A DNA stretch of 17,647 nucleotides from Ruminiclostridium sp. (lineage in GTDB: Bacteria; Bacillota_A; Clostridia; Oscillospirales; Oscillospiraceae). The DNA lies in the NCBI GenBank assembly GCA_017521345.1, contig JAFXCU010000056.1, positions 1-17,647 of the forward strand, read 5' to 3'. The position numbers and the translations under genes were made by a program. Under the pieces are notes generated by a model, which was given only the letters and a program-made list of their open reading frames with translations, searched no databases and had not been told where the DNA came from. This document shows positions 1 to 7,399 of this stretch, piece after piece (within the stretch, counting starts at the first letter, position 1; each line of letters begins with the position of its first letter).

Positions 1-510
1 CAGGATGCGCTTGACCTCCTTATGGGCGCTTCCCTGGAGACACTGGAAGATGGCAGAATGCTCGGAGTCCACAGGGACGATCTCCGCCCCCTTCTCTCTG
101 GCCCGGGCCATCACCAGGGGACCGGCGCAGACCAGGGTCTCCTTGTTGGCCAGGGCGATGCGCTTGCCCCGGTCGATGGCCGCCAGGGTGGGCTCCAGAC
201 CGGAGATCCCCACCAGGGCGGTGACCACGGTGTCCGCCTCAGGAAGAGAGGCCGCCGCCAGGATACCCTCCTGGCCGCCCATGACCCGGATGTCTGTGTC
301 GGACAGTCGCTGCGCCAAAGCAGCGGCGGCGGTCATGTCCGCCGCCGCTACAAGAACGGGCTTAAAAATCCTTGCCTGCTGTTCCAGCAGGTCGATGTTG
401 TGGTTGGCCGTCAGGGCGGCCACCCGGATGCCGCAGGTCTCTGCCACATCCAGGGTCTGGGTGCCGATGGAACCGGTGGAACCCAGGATGGAAATGGTGC
501 GCTGGATCAT
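1..510 (-). CDS. dxr: 1-deoxy-D-xylulose 5-phosphate reductoisomerase, N-terminal part (runs off window edge)
   Basis: Cytosolic enzyme of the MEP isoprenoid pathway; it converts 1-deoxy-D-xylulose 5-phosphate to 2-C-methyl-D-erythritol 4-phosphate with NADPH and a divalent metal. Only the first 170 codons of roughly 380 are present; the reading frame is open to base 1. Visible are the NADPH-binding loop GSTGSIG at residues 10-16, the stretch ALVGISGLEPTL near 98-109, LANKETLV near 120-127, and the metal-binding VDSEHSAIFQ with D148 and E150 (E. coli D150/E152). The ATG at 508-510 follows the cdsA stop by 16 bases. It is the last visible gene of pyrH-frr-uppS-cdsA-dxr, and supplies precursors to the uppS product. 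Identity is certain from motifs and gene order; the C-terminal part and any following rseP lie outside the window. Confidence 0.97.
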   Translation of the reverse strand, partial: MIQRTISILGSTGSIGTQTLDVAETCGIRVAALTANHNIDLLEQQARIFKPVLVAAADMTAAAALAQRLSDTDIRVMGGQEGILAAASLPEADTVVTALVGISGLEPTLAAIDRGKRIALANKETLVCAGPLVMARAREKGAEIVPVDSEHSAIFQCLQGSAHKEVKRIL

Positions 511-526
511 ATGTATTCGCCTCGAA

Positions 527-1357
527 TCACTTGAAGGCAGGGATCCAGTCGATGAGGATCTCCACCTGGGGTGCGCAGAAAATCACACTGTCAAACCGGT
601 CCAGAACACCGCCGTGACCGGGCAGCAGAGTACCGAAGTCCTTGATCTTCCGGGTGCGCTTGATGTAAGAGAAGGACAGGTCGCCAAACTGGGAAATGAC
701 TGCCCCCAGGATGCCATAGACAGCCAGGAAGTAGTAGTTCACAGTGACCTCGGTGATCAGATGGAAGATCAGGCCATAGAGCAGGGCGCCCACCATGCCG
801 ACCACCAGGCCGCCGATGGAGCCCTCCACCGTCTTCTTGGGAGACAGGACGGGGGCCAGCTTGCGGATGCCCTCCTCACCCTTGCGCTTCTTCATGAACA
901 TGCCGGTGAGCATGGCAGCGGCGTCCACGATAAAAGGCAGGGCGATGGGCAGCAGGATGTAGCTGGTGCGCAGGTCCATCATGCCGATGCGGACCACAGA
1001 GGACAGACAGTAGGAGATGACCAGGGCAAAGAAGAGGGCAGAACCCACCCGGTCGATCTTGACCCGGAAACGGCTGAGGAATGCCTCCACAAAAACCAGG
1101 ATCAGGTAGACCAGCAGGACGGCCAGAGCTACGGTGCGGCTCTCCCCGCCATAGACCCAGAAGGGCACAATCATGGCGACGACAGCGGTGTACAGGGCGA
1201 TACGGGGGTGGTTCATGCCAATGGCATGCATGGCCTCGTAGGTGCCGACGGCCGACAACAGGGCGACAAAGGTGGGGGTCAGGGGCTCAGGAAGCACATA
1301 GAGCACCAGCAGGATCAGAGGGACTCCCACACCTGCTACCAAAAGTCTGTTTTTCAT
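527..1357 (-). CDS. cdsA: Phosphatidate cytidylyltransferase (CDP-diglyceride synthase)
   Basis: Integral membrane enzyme making CDP-diacylglycerol from phosphatidate and CTP, the branch point of phospholipid synthesis. The 276-residue product is hydrophobic with several membrane segments (for example 5-23, 53-70, 76-93, 105-124, 133-155, 180-200, 205-222). It carries the CDP-diglyceride synthase signature near residues 228-256: S-x-x-x-K-R, K-D-F, PGHGG and DRFD, plus the conserved SPKKTVEG at 172-179. I place the start at the ATG at 1355-1357 because AGAAAGGA lies about 10 bases upstream; the open frame extends 11 codons further to 1390, but those residues are polar and the frame has no better ribosome site there. 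It lies 53 bases after uppS and 16 before dxr in the same operon. Confidence 0.97.
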   Translation of the reverse strand: MKNRLLVAGVGVPLILLVLYVLPEPLTPTFVALLSAVGTYEAMHAIGMNHPRIALYTAVVAMIVPFWVYGGESRTVALAVLLVYLILVFVEAFLSRFRVKIDRVGSALFFALVISYCLSSVVRIGMMDLRTSYILLPIALPFIVDAAAMLTGMFMKKRKGEEGIRKLAPVLSPKKTVEGSIGGLVVGMVGALLYGLIFHLITEVTVNYYFLAVYGILGAVISQFGDLSFSYIKRTRKIKDFGTLLPGHGGVLDRFDSVIFCAPQVEILIDWIPAFK

Positions 1358-1410
1358 AGGGATGGTTTCCTTTCTTGAGGCATCCTTCACGTCAACAGGT
1401 GAAAGACTGG

Positions 1411-2160
1411 TTACACGCCGCCGAACCGGCGCTGACGGCTCTGATAGCTCACCAGGGCCTTGTCCAGGACCTGGGGTGTGAAGTCGGGCCAGAGCTCGTC
1501 GGTAAAGTAGAATTCGGAATAGGCTCCCTGCCAGGGCAGGAAGTTGGACAGGCGAAGCTCGCCGCTGGGCCGGATGATGAGATCCGGGTCGGGAATCCCC
1601 TGGCTGTCTAAGTACCGGGAAAAGGCCTCCTCGGTGAGGTCCTCCGCCCGGACACGGCCCTCGGCCACATCCTTGGCCCAGGCCTTGGCCGCCCGGATGA
1701 TCTCATCCCGGCCGCCGTAGTTCAGGCAGACATTGATCTGGTACTTGGCATCCACCTGGTTGCCCACCTCCACGGTCTCCAGGCACAGGTCCCGGAGTTC
1801 TTCGGGCAGAGCAGTGATGTCCCCCAGGAAGCGGATGCGGAAGCCGTCCTTCTGCATCTTCTCCAGGGCCTCCAGCAGGTACTTGCGCAGCAGGTCCATA
1901 ATGGCGGAGACCTCCTCGGCAGGGCGCTTCCAGTTCTCGGTGGAGAAGGCATAGACGGTCAGGTAGGGGATGCCCAGATCCCGGCAGTAGTAAGCGATGG
2001 AGCGGAAGGTCTCCGCTCCGGCAGCATGACCGGCAGTGCGGGGCAGGCCCCGCTTCTTGGCCCAGCGGCCGTTGCCGTCCATAATGATGCCAATATGCTT
2101 TGGCAGGCGGGAGAGGTCAAGCTCTGCCTCCCCCGCCTGTTTTTTCTTAAATAATGCCAT
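1411..2160 (-). CDS. uppS: Isoprenyl transferase / (di-trans,poly-cis)-undecaprenyl diphosphate synthase
   Basis: Condenses farnesyl-PP with isopentenyl-PP to give undecaprenyl-PP, the lipid carrier for peptidoglycan and other wall polymers. The 249-residue protein is normal length and shows the cis-prenyltransferase motifs: [12 protein letters not shown] at 27-38 with catalytic D28, the H45 region (TAGHAAG), [11 protein letters not shown] at 70-80, and [15 protein letters not shown] at 197-211 followed by YSEFYF. The usual RTSGE is RPSGE here (P198 in place of T), which is a tolerated family variant. The ATG at 2158-2160 lies 4 bases after the frr stop, so translational coupling with frr is likely; no strong separate Shine-Dalgarno is visible. 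Confidence 0.97.
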   Translation of the reverse strand: MALFKKKQAGEAELDLSRLPKHIGIIMDGNGRWAKKRGLPRTAGHAAGAETFRSIAYYCRDLGIPYLTVYAFSTENWKRPAEEVSAIMDLLRKYLLEALEKMQKDGFRIRFLGDITALPEELRDLCLETVEVGNQVDAKYQINVCLNYGGRDEIIRAAKAWAKDVAEGRVRAEDLTEEAFSRYLDSQGIPDPDLIIRPSGELRLSNFLPWQGAYSEFYFTDELWPDFTPQVLDKALVSYQSRQRRFGGV

Positions 2161-2164
2161 GAAA

Positions 2165-2719
2165 TCAGACGGCCATCAGTTCGGCTTCCTTGGCTGCGGT
2201 CAGCTCGTCGATCTCCTTGATGCGCTTGTCGGTGACCTTCTGCAGTTCCTTCTCCAGGTCCTTCATATCGTCCTCGGTGATCTCGGACTTCTTCTCCATG
2301 GCCTGGATCTTGGTCATGGCGTCACGGCGGATGTTGCGGATGGCGACCTTGCCGTTCTCGCCATACTTCTTGACCTGCTTGGACAGTTCCTTACGGCGTT
2401 CCTCAGTGAGCTGAGGGAAGGTCAGACGGATGACCTTGCCGTCGTTCTGGGGGTTGATGCCCAGCTCGGAGACCAGGATGGCCTTCTCGATGCCCTTGAG
2501 CAGGGTGCCGTCCCAGGGCTGGATGACCAGGGTGCGGGGGTCAGGGGTGGAGATGCTGGCCACCTGATGGATGGGGGTCTCGGTGCCGTAGTACTCCACG
2601 GTGATGCGGTCCAGCACGCCTGCGTTGGCGCGGCCTGCACGGACGGAAGCAAAGTCGCTGACGACCACGTCTACGGTCTTCTGCATTTTTGCGTCATATT
2701 CTTTGATGATCTCGCTCAT
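2165..2719 (-). CDS. frr: Ribosome recycling factor
   Basis: Splits the post-termination ribosome together with EF-G. The 184-residue length matches the family (about 185). Recognisable features are the N-terminal three-helix-bundle strand with ASVRAGRA at about 26-33, the domain-II sequence IHQVASISTPDPRTLVIQPWD, and the C-terminal helices with LTEERRKELSKQVKKYGENGKVAIRNIRRDA (given here only as a landmark near 104-134, R-rich helix ending in IRRDA). The start ATG at 2717-2719 follows the pyrH stop by two bases, so the two are tightly coupled. pyrH-frr-uppS is a near-universal bacterial order. Confidence 0.97.
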   Translation of the reverse strand: MSEIIKEYDAKMQKTVDVVVSDFASVRAGRANAGVLDRITVEYYGTETPIHQVASISTPDPRTLVIQPWDGTLLKGIEKAILVSELGINPQNDGKVIRLTFPQLTEERRKELSKQVKKYGENGKVAIRNIRRDAMTKIQAMEKKSEITEDDMKDLEKELQKVTDKRIKEIDELTAAKEAELMAV

Positions 2720-2721
2720 GA

Positions 2722-3444
2722 TTACTGTTCCTCCTCAACGATAGTACCGATCCTCTCGCCCATGACCACTCTCTGGATGTTCTGAGGGTCTGCCAGGGCA
2801 AAGATCATGACAGGGATATGGTTTTCCTTGGCCAGGGCGGTGGCAGGCAGGTCCATGACCTGCAGGCTGTCTGCCAGGACCTTGGCATAGGTGATGCGGT
2901 CGAACTTCACCGCATTGGGGTCCTTCTTGGGATCAGCGCTGTAGACGCCGTCGATGTTTTTGGCCAGCAGGATCATGTCAGCCCCGATCTCTGCCGCACG
3001 GAGGACAGCCGCCGTATCAGTGGAGAAATAGGGGTTGCCGGTGCCGCCGGCGAAGATGACCACGGTACCCTCCTTCAGGTAGGCCTCTGCGGTATCCCGG
3101 GAATAGGGCTCTGCCACAGGACCCATGGCGAAGGACGTGAGGACCTTGGCCTTCTGGCCCTTCTGCTCCAGCACATCCTGGACGGCCAGGCTGTTGATGA
3201 CAGTGGCCAGCATGCCCATCTGGTCGGCACGGCTGCGCTCCATCTTGTCGCCGCCATCCTTCAGGCCGCGCCAGATGTTGCCGCCGCCCACCACCAGACC
3301 GACTTCCACACCCAGGTCGGCACAGGACTTGATGACCTCACACACCTGGTGGATGAAAGCAAAGTCGTGGCCGCGGCCGGGCTGGCCTGCCAGGGCTTCA
3401 CCGCTGATCTTCAGCAGGACCCGCTTGTACTTGGGATCGCTCAT
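2722..3444 (-). CDS. pyrH: UMP kinase
   Basis: Phosphorylates UMP to UDP with ATP; a hexameric amino-acid-kinase-fold enzyme that feeds UTP and CTP pools. The 240-residue product has LKISGEAL at 11-18 (phosphate-binding lysine and glycine), GGGNIWRG near 54-61, a GMLATVIN helix, and FAGGTGNPYFSTDTAA near 131-146 including the acceptor-site TGNPYFSTD. The ATG at 3442-3444 is chosen because GGGAGGT sits 8 bases upstream; the frame stays open 13 codons further to 3483, but that extension overlaps the ribosome site. First gene of the visible operon; the terminator at 3578-3606 separates it from putP, so it needs its own promoter. rpsB and tsf, often upstream of pyrH, are not in the window. Confidence 0.97.
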   Translation of the reverse strand: MSDPKYKRVLLKISGEALAGQPGRGHDFAFIHQVCEVIKSCADLGVEVGLVVGGGNIWRGLKDGGDKMERSRADQMGMLATVINSLAVQDVLEQKGQKAKVLTSFAMGPVAEPYSRDTAEAYLKEGTVVIFAGGTGNPYFSTDTAAVLRAAEIGADMILLAKNIDGVYSADPKKDPNAVKFDRITYAKVLADSLQVMDLPATALAKENHIPVMIFALADPQNIQRVVMGERIGTIVEEEQ

Positions 3445-3503
3445 CTCTTTTCTACCTCCCAGCGCAAACGCGCTCAAATCCATCGTTTGCTATAGTTGGG
3501 TCT

Positions 3504-3555
3504 ATTTTAATATAAATCTTTCATTTTGCATAGGGGGTTTTCGCAATTTTCGCAA
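3504..3555 (-). promoter_or_regulatory. Candidate promoter region of the pyrH operon
   Basis: On the minus strand two overlapping candidates can be read: TTGCGA (3550-3555) with a 17-base spacer to TATGCA (3527-3532), and ATGCAA (3526-3531) with a 16-base spacer to TAAAAT (3504-3509). The upstream part includes a tandem direct repeat of a 9-bp unit (TTGCGAAAA on the minus strand, 3538-3546 and 3547-3555). The region is AT-rich compared with its surroundings and lies between a terminator and pyrH, so a promoter is expected here; which pair of boxes is used is unclear. Confidence 0.4.
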
Positions 3556-3577
3556 AAAAGACGCCTCAACTGGTATG

Positions 3578-3606
3578 AAAAAGCCCCCGACAGAGTCAGG
3601 GGCTTT
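3578..3606 (-). terminator. Rho-independent terminator of putP
   Basis: Read on the minus strand, a GC-rich stem (AAAGCCCCTGAC pairing with GTCGGGGGCTTT) with a short loop is followed by a run of Ts. It starts 12 bases after the putP stop codon. Confidence 0.9.
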
Positions 3607-3618
3607 GAAAGATATGGG

Positions 3619-5157
3619 TTACATCTTGCCGACGGCCTCAAACTCGTCGGTGATCTCCTGAGAGGGTGCGGGGGTCAGCAGGGAGACCACCACGATGACC
3701 AGAGAGGAGAAGATGAACGCAGGCAGCAGTTCGTAGATGGACCACAGGCCGCCCAGCTTGGCGATGCCGTACTTCCAGATGAAGACCATGGCGGCACCGG
3801 CGATCATACCGGCCAGAGCGCCCTGCTTGGTGGTGCGCTTCCAGAACAGGGAGAAGAGGACCAGAGGACCGAAGGAGGCGCCGAAACCAGCCCAGGCGAA
3901 GGACACGATGCGGAAGACAGAACTGGCGGGGTTCCAGGCCAGGAAGACGCCCACGATGGCAATGCAGACGACGGTCACTCGGGCCACCAGCATGGAGGTC
4001 TTGTTGCTCATCTTGATGCCGCAGAAGCCCTGGAGCAGGTCCTGGGACACACCGGCAGCGGCGGTCAGCAGCTGGGAGTCGGCGGTGGACATGGTGGAGG
4101 CCATGATGCCCGCCAGAACGATGCCCGCCACGATAGCCAGGAAGGGACCGAAGGAGCTCAGCAGGTTGGCCAGCTGGATGATGATGGTCTCGGACTCGGC
4201 AGGGGTGCCCAGGAAGGGGATCTTACCGGCCTGGGAGACAGAGTAGCCGATGATACCGATGAAGATGGCCACGGACATGGAGATGATGACCCAGACGGTG
4301 CCGATGCGGCGGGAATACTTCAGCTTATCGGCATCCTCGATGGCCATGAAGCGGACCAGGATGTGGGGCATGCCGAAGTAACCCAGGCCCCAGGCCATGG
4401 TGGAGGCGATGGCCAGACCGCCATAGGTGGAAGCGGTACCCTCTGCCATGTTATGGCCCTGATTCAGGTTCAGGTAGCCGGGCAGGGCGCGGGCGTTGTC
4501 CATGACCACATCCAGGCCGCCGGCCTGGGCGATGCCGAAGCAGACGATGACGATGAGGGCAACGGACATGACCACAGACTGGATCAGGTCGTTGGTAGCA
4601 ACGGCCAGGAAGCCGCCCAGCACGGTGTAGACCACGATGACGATGGCACCGGCCAGCAGGGCGGTGTGGTAGTCAATGGCGAAGAGGGAGTTGAACAGGG
4701 TGCCGATGGCCTTGAAGCCGGAGGCGGTATAGGGGATGAAGAAGATCAGGACCACGATGGCGGCGATGCAGGCCAGGGCGTGGCGGTTGTCCCGATAGCG
4801 GTTGGAGAAGAAGCTGGGCAGGGTGACGGAGTTGGTGGCCAGGGTGTAGTTGCGCAGACGCTTGGCCACGATCAGGAAGTTCAGATAGGTGCCCACCGCC
4901 AGGCCGATGGCGGTCCAGCCAGCCTCAGCCACGCCGGAGATGTAGGCCAGGCCAGGCAGGCCCATGAGCAGCCAGGAGCTCATGTCCGAGGCCTCGGCAC
5001 TCATAGCGGTGACCAAGGGGCCCAGCTTGCGGCCGCCCAGATAGAACTCGCTGGAAGAGCCGCCGGAATTCTTGCGGCTGAAATAAACGCCAACCATGAT
5101 GATGCCGACCAGGTAGAGAACGATGGTCGCCACGATCAGGATCTTCGTGCTTGTCAT
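3619..5157 (-). CDS. putP: Sodium/proline symporter (SSS family)
   Basis: Inner-membrane Na+-coupled L-proline importer of the solute:sodium symporter family. At 512 residues it has the expected length and about 13 hydrophobic segments, starting with residues 6-26. The stretch SAEASDMSSWLLMGLPG at 53-69 matches the PutP Na+/proline site (D58 and M59 align with E. coli D55/M56), and MASTMSTADSQLL near 351-363 matches the second Na+-site helix with its Ser/Thr pair. MAWGLGYFGMPHILVRFMA is also typical of PutP. The ATG at 5155-5157 has AGGAGGAAA a few bases upstream. It lies downstream of a TetR-family gene on the same strand, with its own promoter at 5217-5245. Proline as the substrate rests on family resemblance. 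Confidence 0.93.
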   Translation of the reverse strand: MTSTKILIVATIVLYLVGIIMVGVYFSRKNSGGSSSEFYLGGRKLGPLVTAMSAEASDMSSWLLMGLPGLAYISGVAEAGWTAIGLAVGTYLNFLIVAKRLRNYTLATNSVTLPSFFSNRYRDNRHALACIAAIVVLIFFIPYTASGFKAIGTLFNSLFAIDYHTALLAGAIVIVVYTVLGGFLAVATNDLIQSVVMSVALIVIVCFGIAQAGGLDVVMDNARALPGYLNLNQGHNMAEGTASTYGGLAIASTMAWGLGYFGMPHILVRFMAIEDADKLKYSRRIGTVWVIISMSVAIFIGIIGYSVSQAGKIPFLGTPAESETIIIQLANLLSSFGPFLAIVAGIVLAGIMASTMSTADSQLLTAAAGVSQDLLQGFCGIKMSNKTSMLVARVTVVCIAIVGVFLAWNPASSVFRIVSFAWAGFGASFGPLVLFSLFWKRTTKQGALAGMIAGAAMVFIWKYGIAKLGGLWSIYELLPAFIFSSLVIVVVSLLTPAPSQEITDEFEAVGKM

Positions 5158-5216
5158 GTTATGTTTCCTCCTAAGTATCTCTCTTTCTCTTTCGTTCGTG
5201 AAAAAAGACCTGTGCT

Positions 5217-5245
5217 ATCATATCACGACTTTCAATAGAACGCAA
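5217..5245 (-). promoter_or_regulatory. putP promoter (sigma-A type)
   Basis: Minus strand TTGCGT (5240-5245), exact 17-base spacer, TATGAT (5217-5222). The expected start site is near 5210, giving a leader of about 50 bases with AGGAGG before the putP ATG. The -35 box touches the palindrome at 5246-5287. Confidence 0.7.
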
Positions 5246-5287
5246 CACAGAACGCAGTATAGACCACGGTCTATACTGCGTTCTGTG
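5246..5287. promoter_or_regulatory. 42-bp palindrome beside the putP promoter, probable operator
   Basis: Two perfectly complementary 20-bp arms (5246-5265 and 5268-5287) flank a 2-bp centre. The core reads TATAGACC-ac-GGTCTATA. An outer pair, CAATAG (5233-5238) and CTATTG (5288-5293), continues the symmetry with a 7-base offset. The palindrome directly abuts the -35 box of putP and lies 24 bases after the tetR stop. Dyad symmetry next to a TetR gene suggests its operator. A transcript hairpin ending tetR mRNA is possible, but no T run follows on either strand, so a standard terminator is unlikely. Confidence 0.7.
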
Positions 5288-5311
5288 CTATTGATAAAAA
5301 TCTTTTATTTT

Positions 5312-5932
5312 TCAGTCTTTTTTCTCTATACGATGTTCCGAACAGTTTTCTGCCCGAAAACTGCTCAAGAAACCAGGCATCACCTGAGAGGCATACTGGC
5401 CCAGGGAGTACTCCCCGCCCCGGAGGCACCAGTCGTACATGAGGGCCCGCTCGCTGAGGGCGTAGAGCCGGACCATCTCGCTGACGCTCTGGCGGTCGCT
5501 GAGTTCTCCCCTCTCCTGGCCCTGGGCGATGATCTTCCGCAGGAGGCGGTAATAGGTCCGCTGCTGGTTGAGCAGGTGACGCTCGCCGTTGGTGACCAGC
5601 TGGGTGGACAGGAGGCGGGCCAGCAGCTCGATGGAGACCTGATTCTCGATCATCCGGAAGAGCTGGCTGTTGAGAAACAAAAGCTGGTCCATGGCGGGCA
5701 TAGACCGGTCCATGGTCTCCTGGAGGGCCTCGTACTTCTCGTCAAAGAGGTCGGACAGGGTGGACAGAAGGGCATCCTTGCCGTCGAAGTAGTGGTAGAA
5801 GGAGCCCTTGGAGGTCTGGGAGGTCTCGATGATCTCCTCCACGGTGGTCTCCTCGTAGCCCTGCTCGTAGAAGAGCTGCCAGGCTGCAGAGACGATTTTT
5901 CCTCGGGTGTTCCGGGGATTTTTCTTGGCCAT
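5312..5932 (-). CDS. TetR/AcrR family transcriptional regulator
   Basis: A 206-residue DNA-binding protein of the TetR family. The N-terminal helix-turn-helix domain spans about residues 10-56: TRGKIVSAAWQLFYEQGYEETTVEEI, then the recognition helix with TSKGSFYHYFDGKDALL, a near-consensus family sequence (given as landmarks, key residues G25, T30, S41, K42, F45, Y46, Y48, F49). The remaining all-helical domain is the ligand and dimer part, whose sequence does not reveal a ligand. The ATG at 5930-5932 has AAAGGAGG 9 bases upstream. It precedes putP by 154 bases on the same strand with a large palindrome in between, so regulation of putP and perhaps of itself is a fair inference. A MITE-like element lies just upstream. 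Confidence 0.92.
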   Translation of the reverse strand: MAKKNPRNTRGKIVSAAWQLFYEQGYEETTVEEIIETSQTSKGSFYHYFDGKDALLSTLSDLFDEKYEALQETMDRSMPAMDQLLFLNSQLFRMIENQVSIELLARLLSTQLVTNGERHLLNQQRTYYRLLRKIIAQGQERGELSDRQSVSEMVRLYALSERALMYDWCLRGGEYSLGQYASQVMPGFLSSFRAENCSEHRIEKKD

Positions 5933-5958
5933 AGGGCTGGCCTCCTTTCCTATTCCAA

Positions 5959-6121
5959 AGCCTCCCTTGTGTAAAGGGAGGTGCCGAGCGAATGCGAGGC
6001 GGAGGGATTGTATGGAACAAGCTGCGAATTCGCATAAACTATGTTAGAAACCGAATGGTTCTGCTGCACAATCCCTCAGTCACGGCTACGCCGTGCCAGC
6101 TCCCTTTGCACAAGGGAGCCT
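5959..6121. mobile_element. MITE-like intergenic element with inverted, hairpin-bearing arms
   Basis: The left arm (5959-6011) and the reverse complement of the right arm (6068-6121) are related over about 53 bp: both contain TCCCTTGTG(T/C)AAAGGGAG, which folds on itself into a small hairpin, then a variable GC-rich stretch, and both end in GGAGGGATTGT or GAGGGATTGT. The 56-bp middle holds a 12-bp perfect palindrome TGCGAATTCGCA (6022-6033). It has no coding capacity of its own. It fills most of the gap between the AlaX-type gene and tetR. From memory such arms are common between genes in gut Clostridia, but I could not search for copies. Confidence 0.7.
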
Positions 6122-6146
6122 CTTCTGTCTTTCAAAACGCAGATCT

Positions 6147-7292
6147 TTACCCGAAATAGGCCTCAATGGTTGCCCGGTCAGCGGTGACGGAACCCTGGAT
6201 CATGGTGGGCTGGCCGCCCCCTTTACCGCCCAGGGCCTGGTGGATCTCCTTGGACTTGGCCCGCAGGTCCACGTTCTTGCTGCCCATCACGTGGCGGTAC
6301 TGGCCATCCTTACCCACAAAGACGGCGCAGATGCCCCCGCACTTCTCCATACCGGTGTTCACCAGGGTGCGCATGGACTGGCTGTCCAGGTCCTCCTCAA
6401 AGAGAATGATGTTGCCCTGGGTCTGGGGCAGGGACTTGGCCTTTTCGGTGACCAGAGCGGCCCGGGTCTCCTTCAGGGTCAGGTGGAGGGCTTCCAGCTC
6501 CTTCTGGAGACGCTCCACCCCCTGGAAGGCATTCTCCTGCTTCACGGACAGGGCGGCAGAGATGGCGGCCACGTTGGCCTGCTTCACCTTGTAGTCCCGG
6601 AAGGCCAGCTCGCCAGCAGCCATCCAGATGCGGATGCCGCCGCGATGACGCATGGTGGACAGGAGCTTCACCATGCCGATCTCGCCGGTGAGCTTCACAT
6701 GGGGAGCGCAGCAGGCGCACACGTCGCAGCCGGGAATGGTGACAATGCGGACGTTCTCGGTGAGGTCCAGCTTGCTGCGGTAGTCCAGCTCTGCCAGGAC
6801 CTCAGGGGCAGGGTACTCGGCGGTGATGGGGCGATTTTCCCAGATGATGCGGTTGGCCTGGGCCTCGATGTTCTCCACCTCTTCGGGGGTCAGCTCCTTG
6901 TCAAAGTCCAGGATGACCTCGTTCTCCCCCATGTGGAAGCCCACGTTGGTGCAGCCGTAGAGAGAGTGGGCCAGGCCGGAGACCACGTGCTCACCAGAGT
7001 GGCACTGCATCCGGGCAAAGCGCAGGGGCCAGTCCAGCTCGCCGGTGACGGTCTCCCCCACGGTCAGAGGAGCATCGGTCACATGGCAGATGCCCTCGGG
7101 GGTCTCCTGGACATCCAGAACGTTGGCCCCCCCCAGGGTGCCCTGGTCGGGAAGCTGGCCGCCCCCCTCAGGGAAGAAGGCAGTCTGGTCCAGGTACACG
7201 TGCCACTTCCCCTCCCCTGCCGGTGCGCAGGAGAGAACGGAAGCGGGGAAAAAGGACAGATGGCTGTCCTGATCGTAAAGCTTTATCGTCAT
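6147..7292 (-). CDS. Alanyl-tRNA editing protein (AlaX-type, with DHHA1 domain)
   Basis: Predicted cytosolic trans-editing enzyme that hydrolyses mischarged Ser- or Gly-tRNA(Ala). The 381-residue protein has no aminoacylation domain. Residues 30-60 include QTAFFPEGGGQLPDQG, the AlaRS editing-domain entry. The zinc motif is H98-SGE-H102 (usual HTAQH) and C194-x3-H198 (CCAPHV). A coiled segment follows at about 230-285 and a C-terminal DHHA1-like domain ends with GGKGGGQP near 355-362. The length fits the long AlaX class. The ATG at 7290-7292 has AGAAGGGAAA upstream. It stands alone with its own promoter and no partner gene. The HSGEH variant is seen in related Firmicutes proteins, to my recollection; substrate preference cannot be read from the sequence. 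Confidence 0.9.
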   Translation of the reverse strand: MTIKLYDQDSHLSFFPASVLSCAPAGEGKWHVYLDQTAFFPEGGGQLPDQGTLGGANVLDVQETPEGICHVTDAPLTVGETVTGELDWPLRFARMQCHSGEHVVSGLAHSLYGCTNVGFHMGENEVILDFDKELTPEEVENIEAQANRIIWENRPITAEYPAPEVLAELDYRSKLDLTENVRIVTIPGCDVCACCAPHVKLTGEIGMVKLLSTMRHRGGIRIWMAAGELAFRDYKVKQANVAAISAALSVKQENAFQGVERLQKELEALHLTLKETRAALVTEKAKSLPQTQGNIILFEEDLDSQSMRTLVNTGMEKCGGICAVFVGKDGQYRHVMGSKNVDLRAKSKEIHQALGGKGGGQPTMIQGSVTADRATIEAYFG

Positions 7293-7335
7293 ATCAGTGG
7301 TTTCCCTTCTGTGTCAATGTCATTGTTGTGGGTCC

Positions 7336-7365
7336 ATTATATACGGTTCGACCCGCTCTTTGCAA
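7336..7365 (-). promoter_or_regulatory. Promoter of the alanyl-tRNA editing gene
   Basis: Minus strand TTGCAA (7360-7365), 18-base spacer, TATAAT (7336-7341). The start would be near 7329, about 37 bases ahead of the ATG at 7292. Confidence 0.65.
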
Positions 7366-7399
7366 GAAAAACCGCACTCAAGGGGTTGTCCCACGTTGG

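Noticed and set aside
3526..5238. Long open frame on the plus strand opposite putP (570 codons)
   Set aside because: Mirror frame of a certain gene; its product is low-complexity, rich in G, Q, H and D, has no ribosome site and matches no family.
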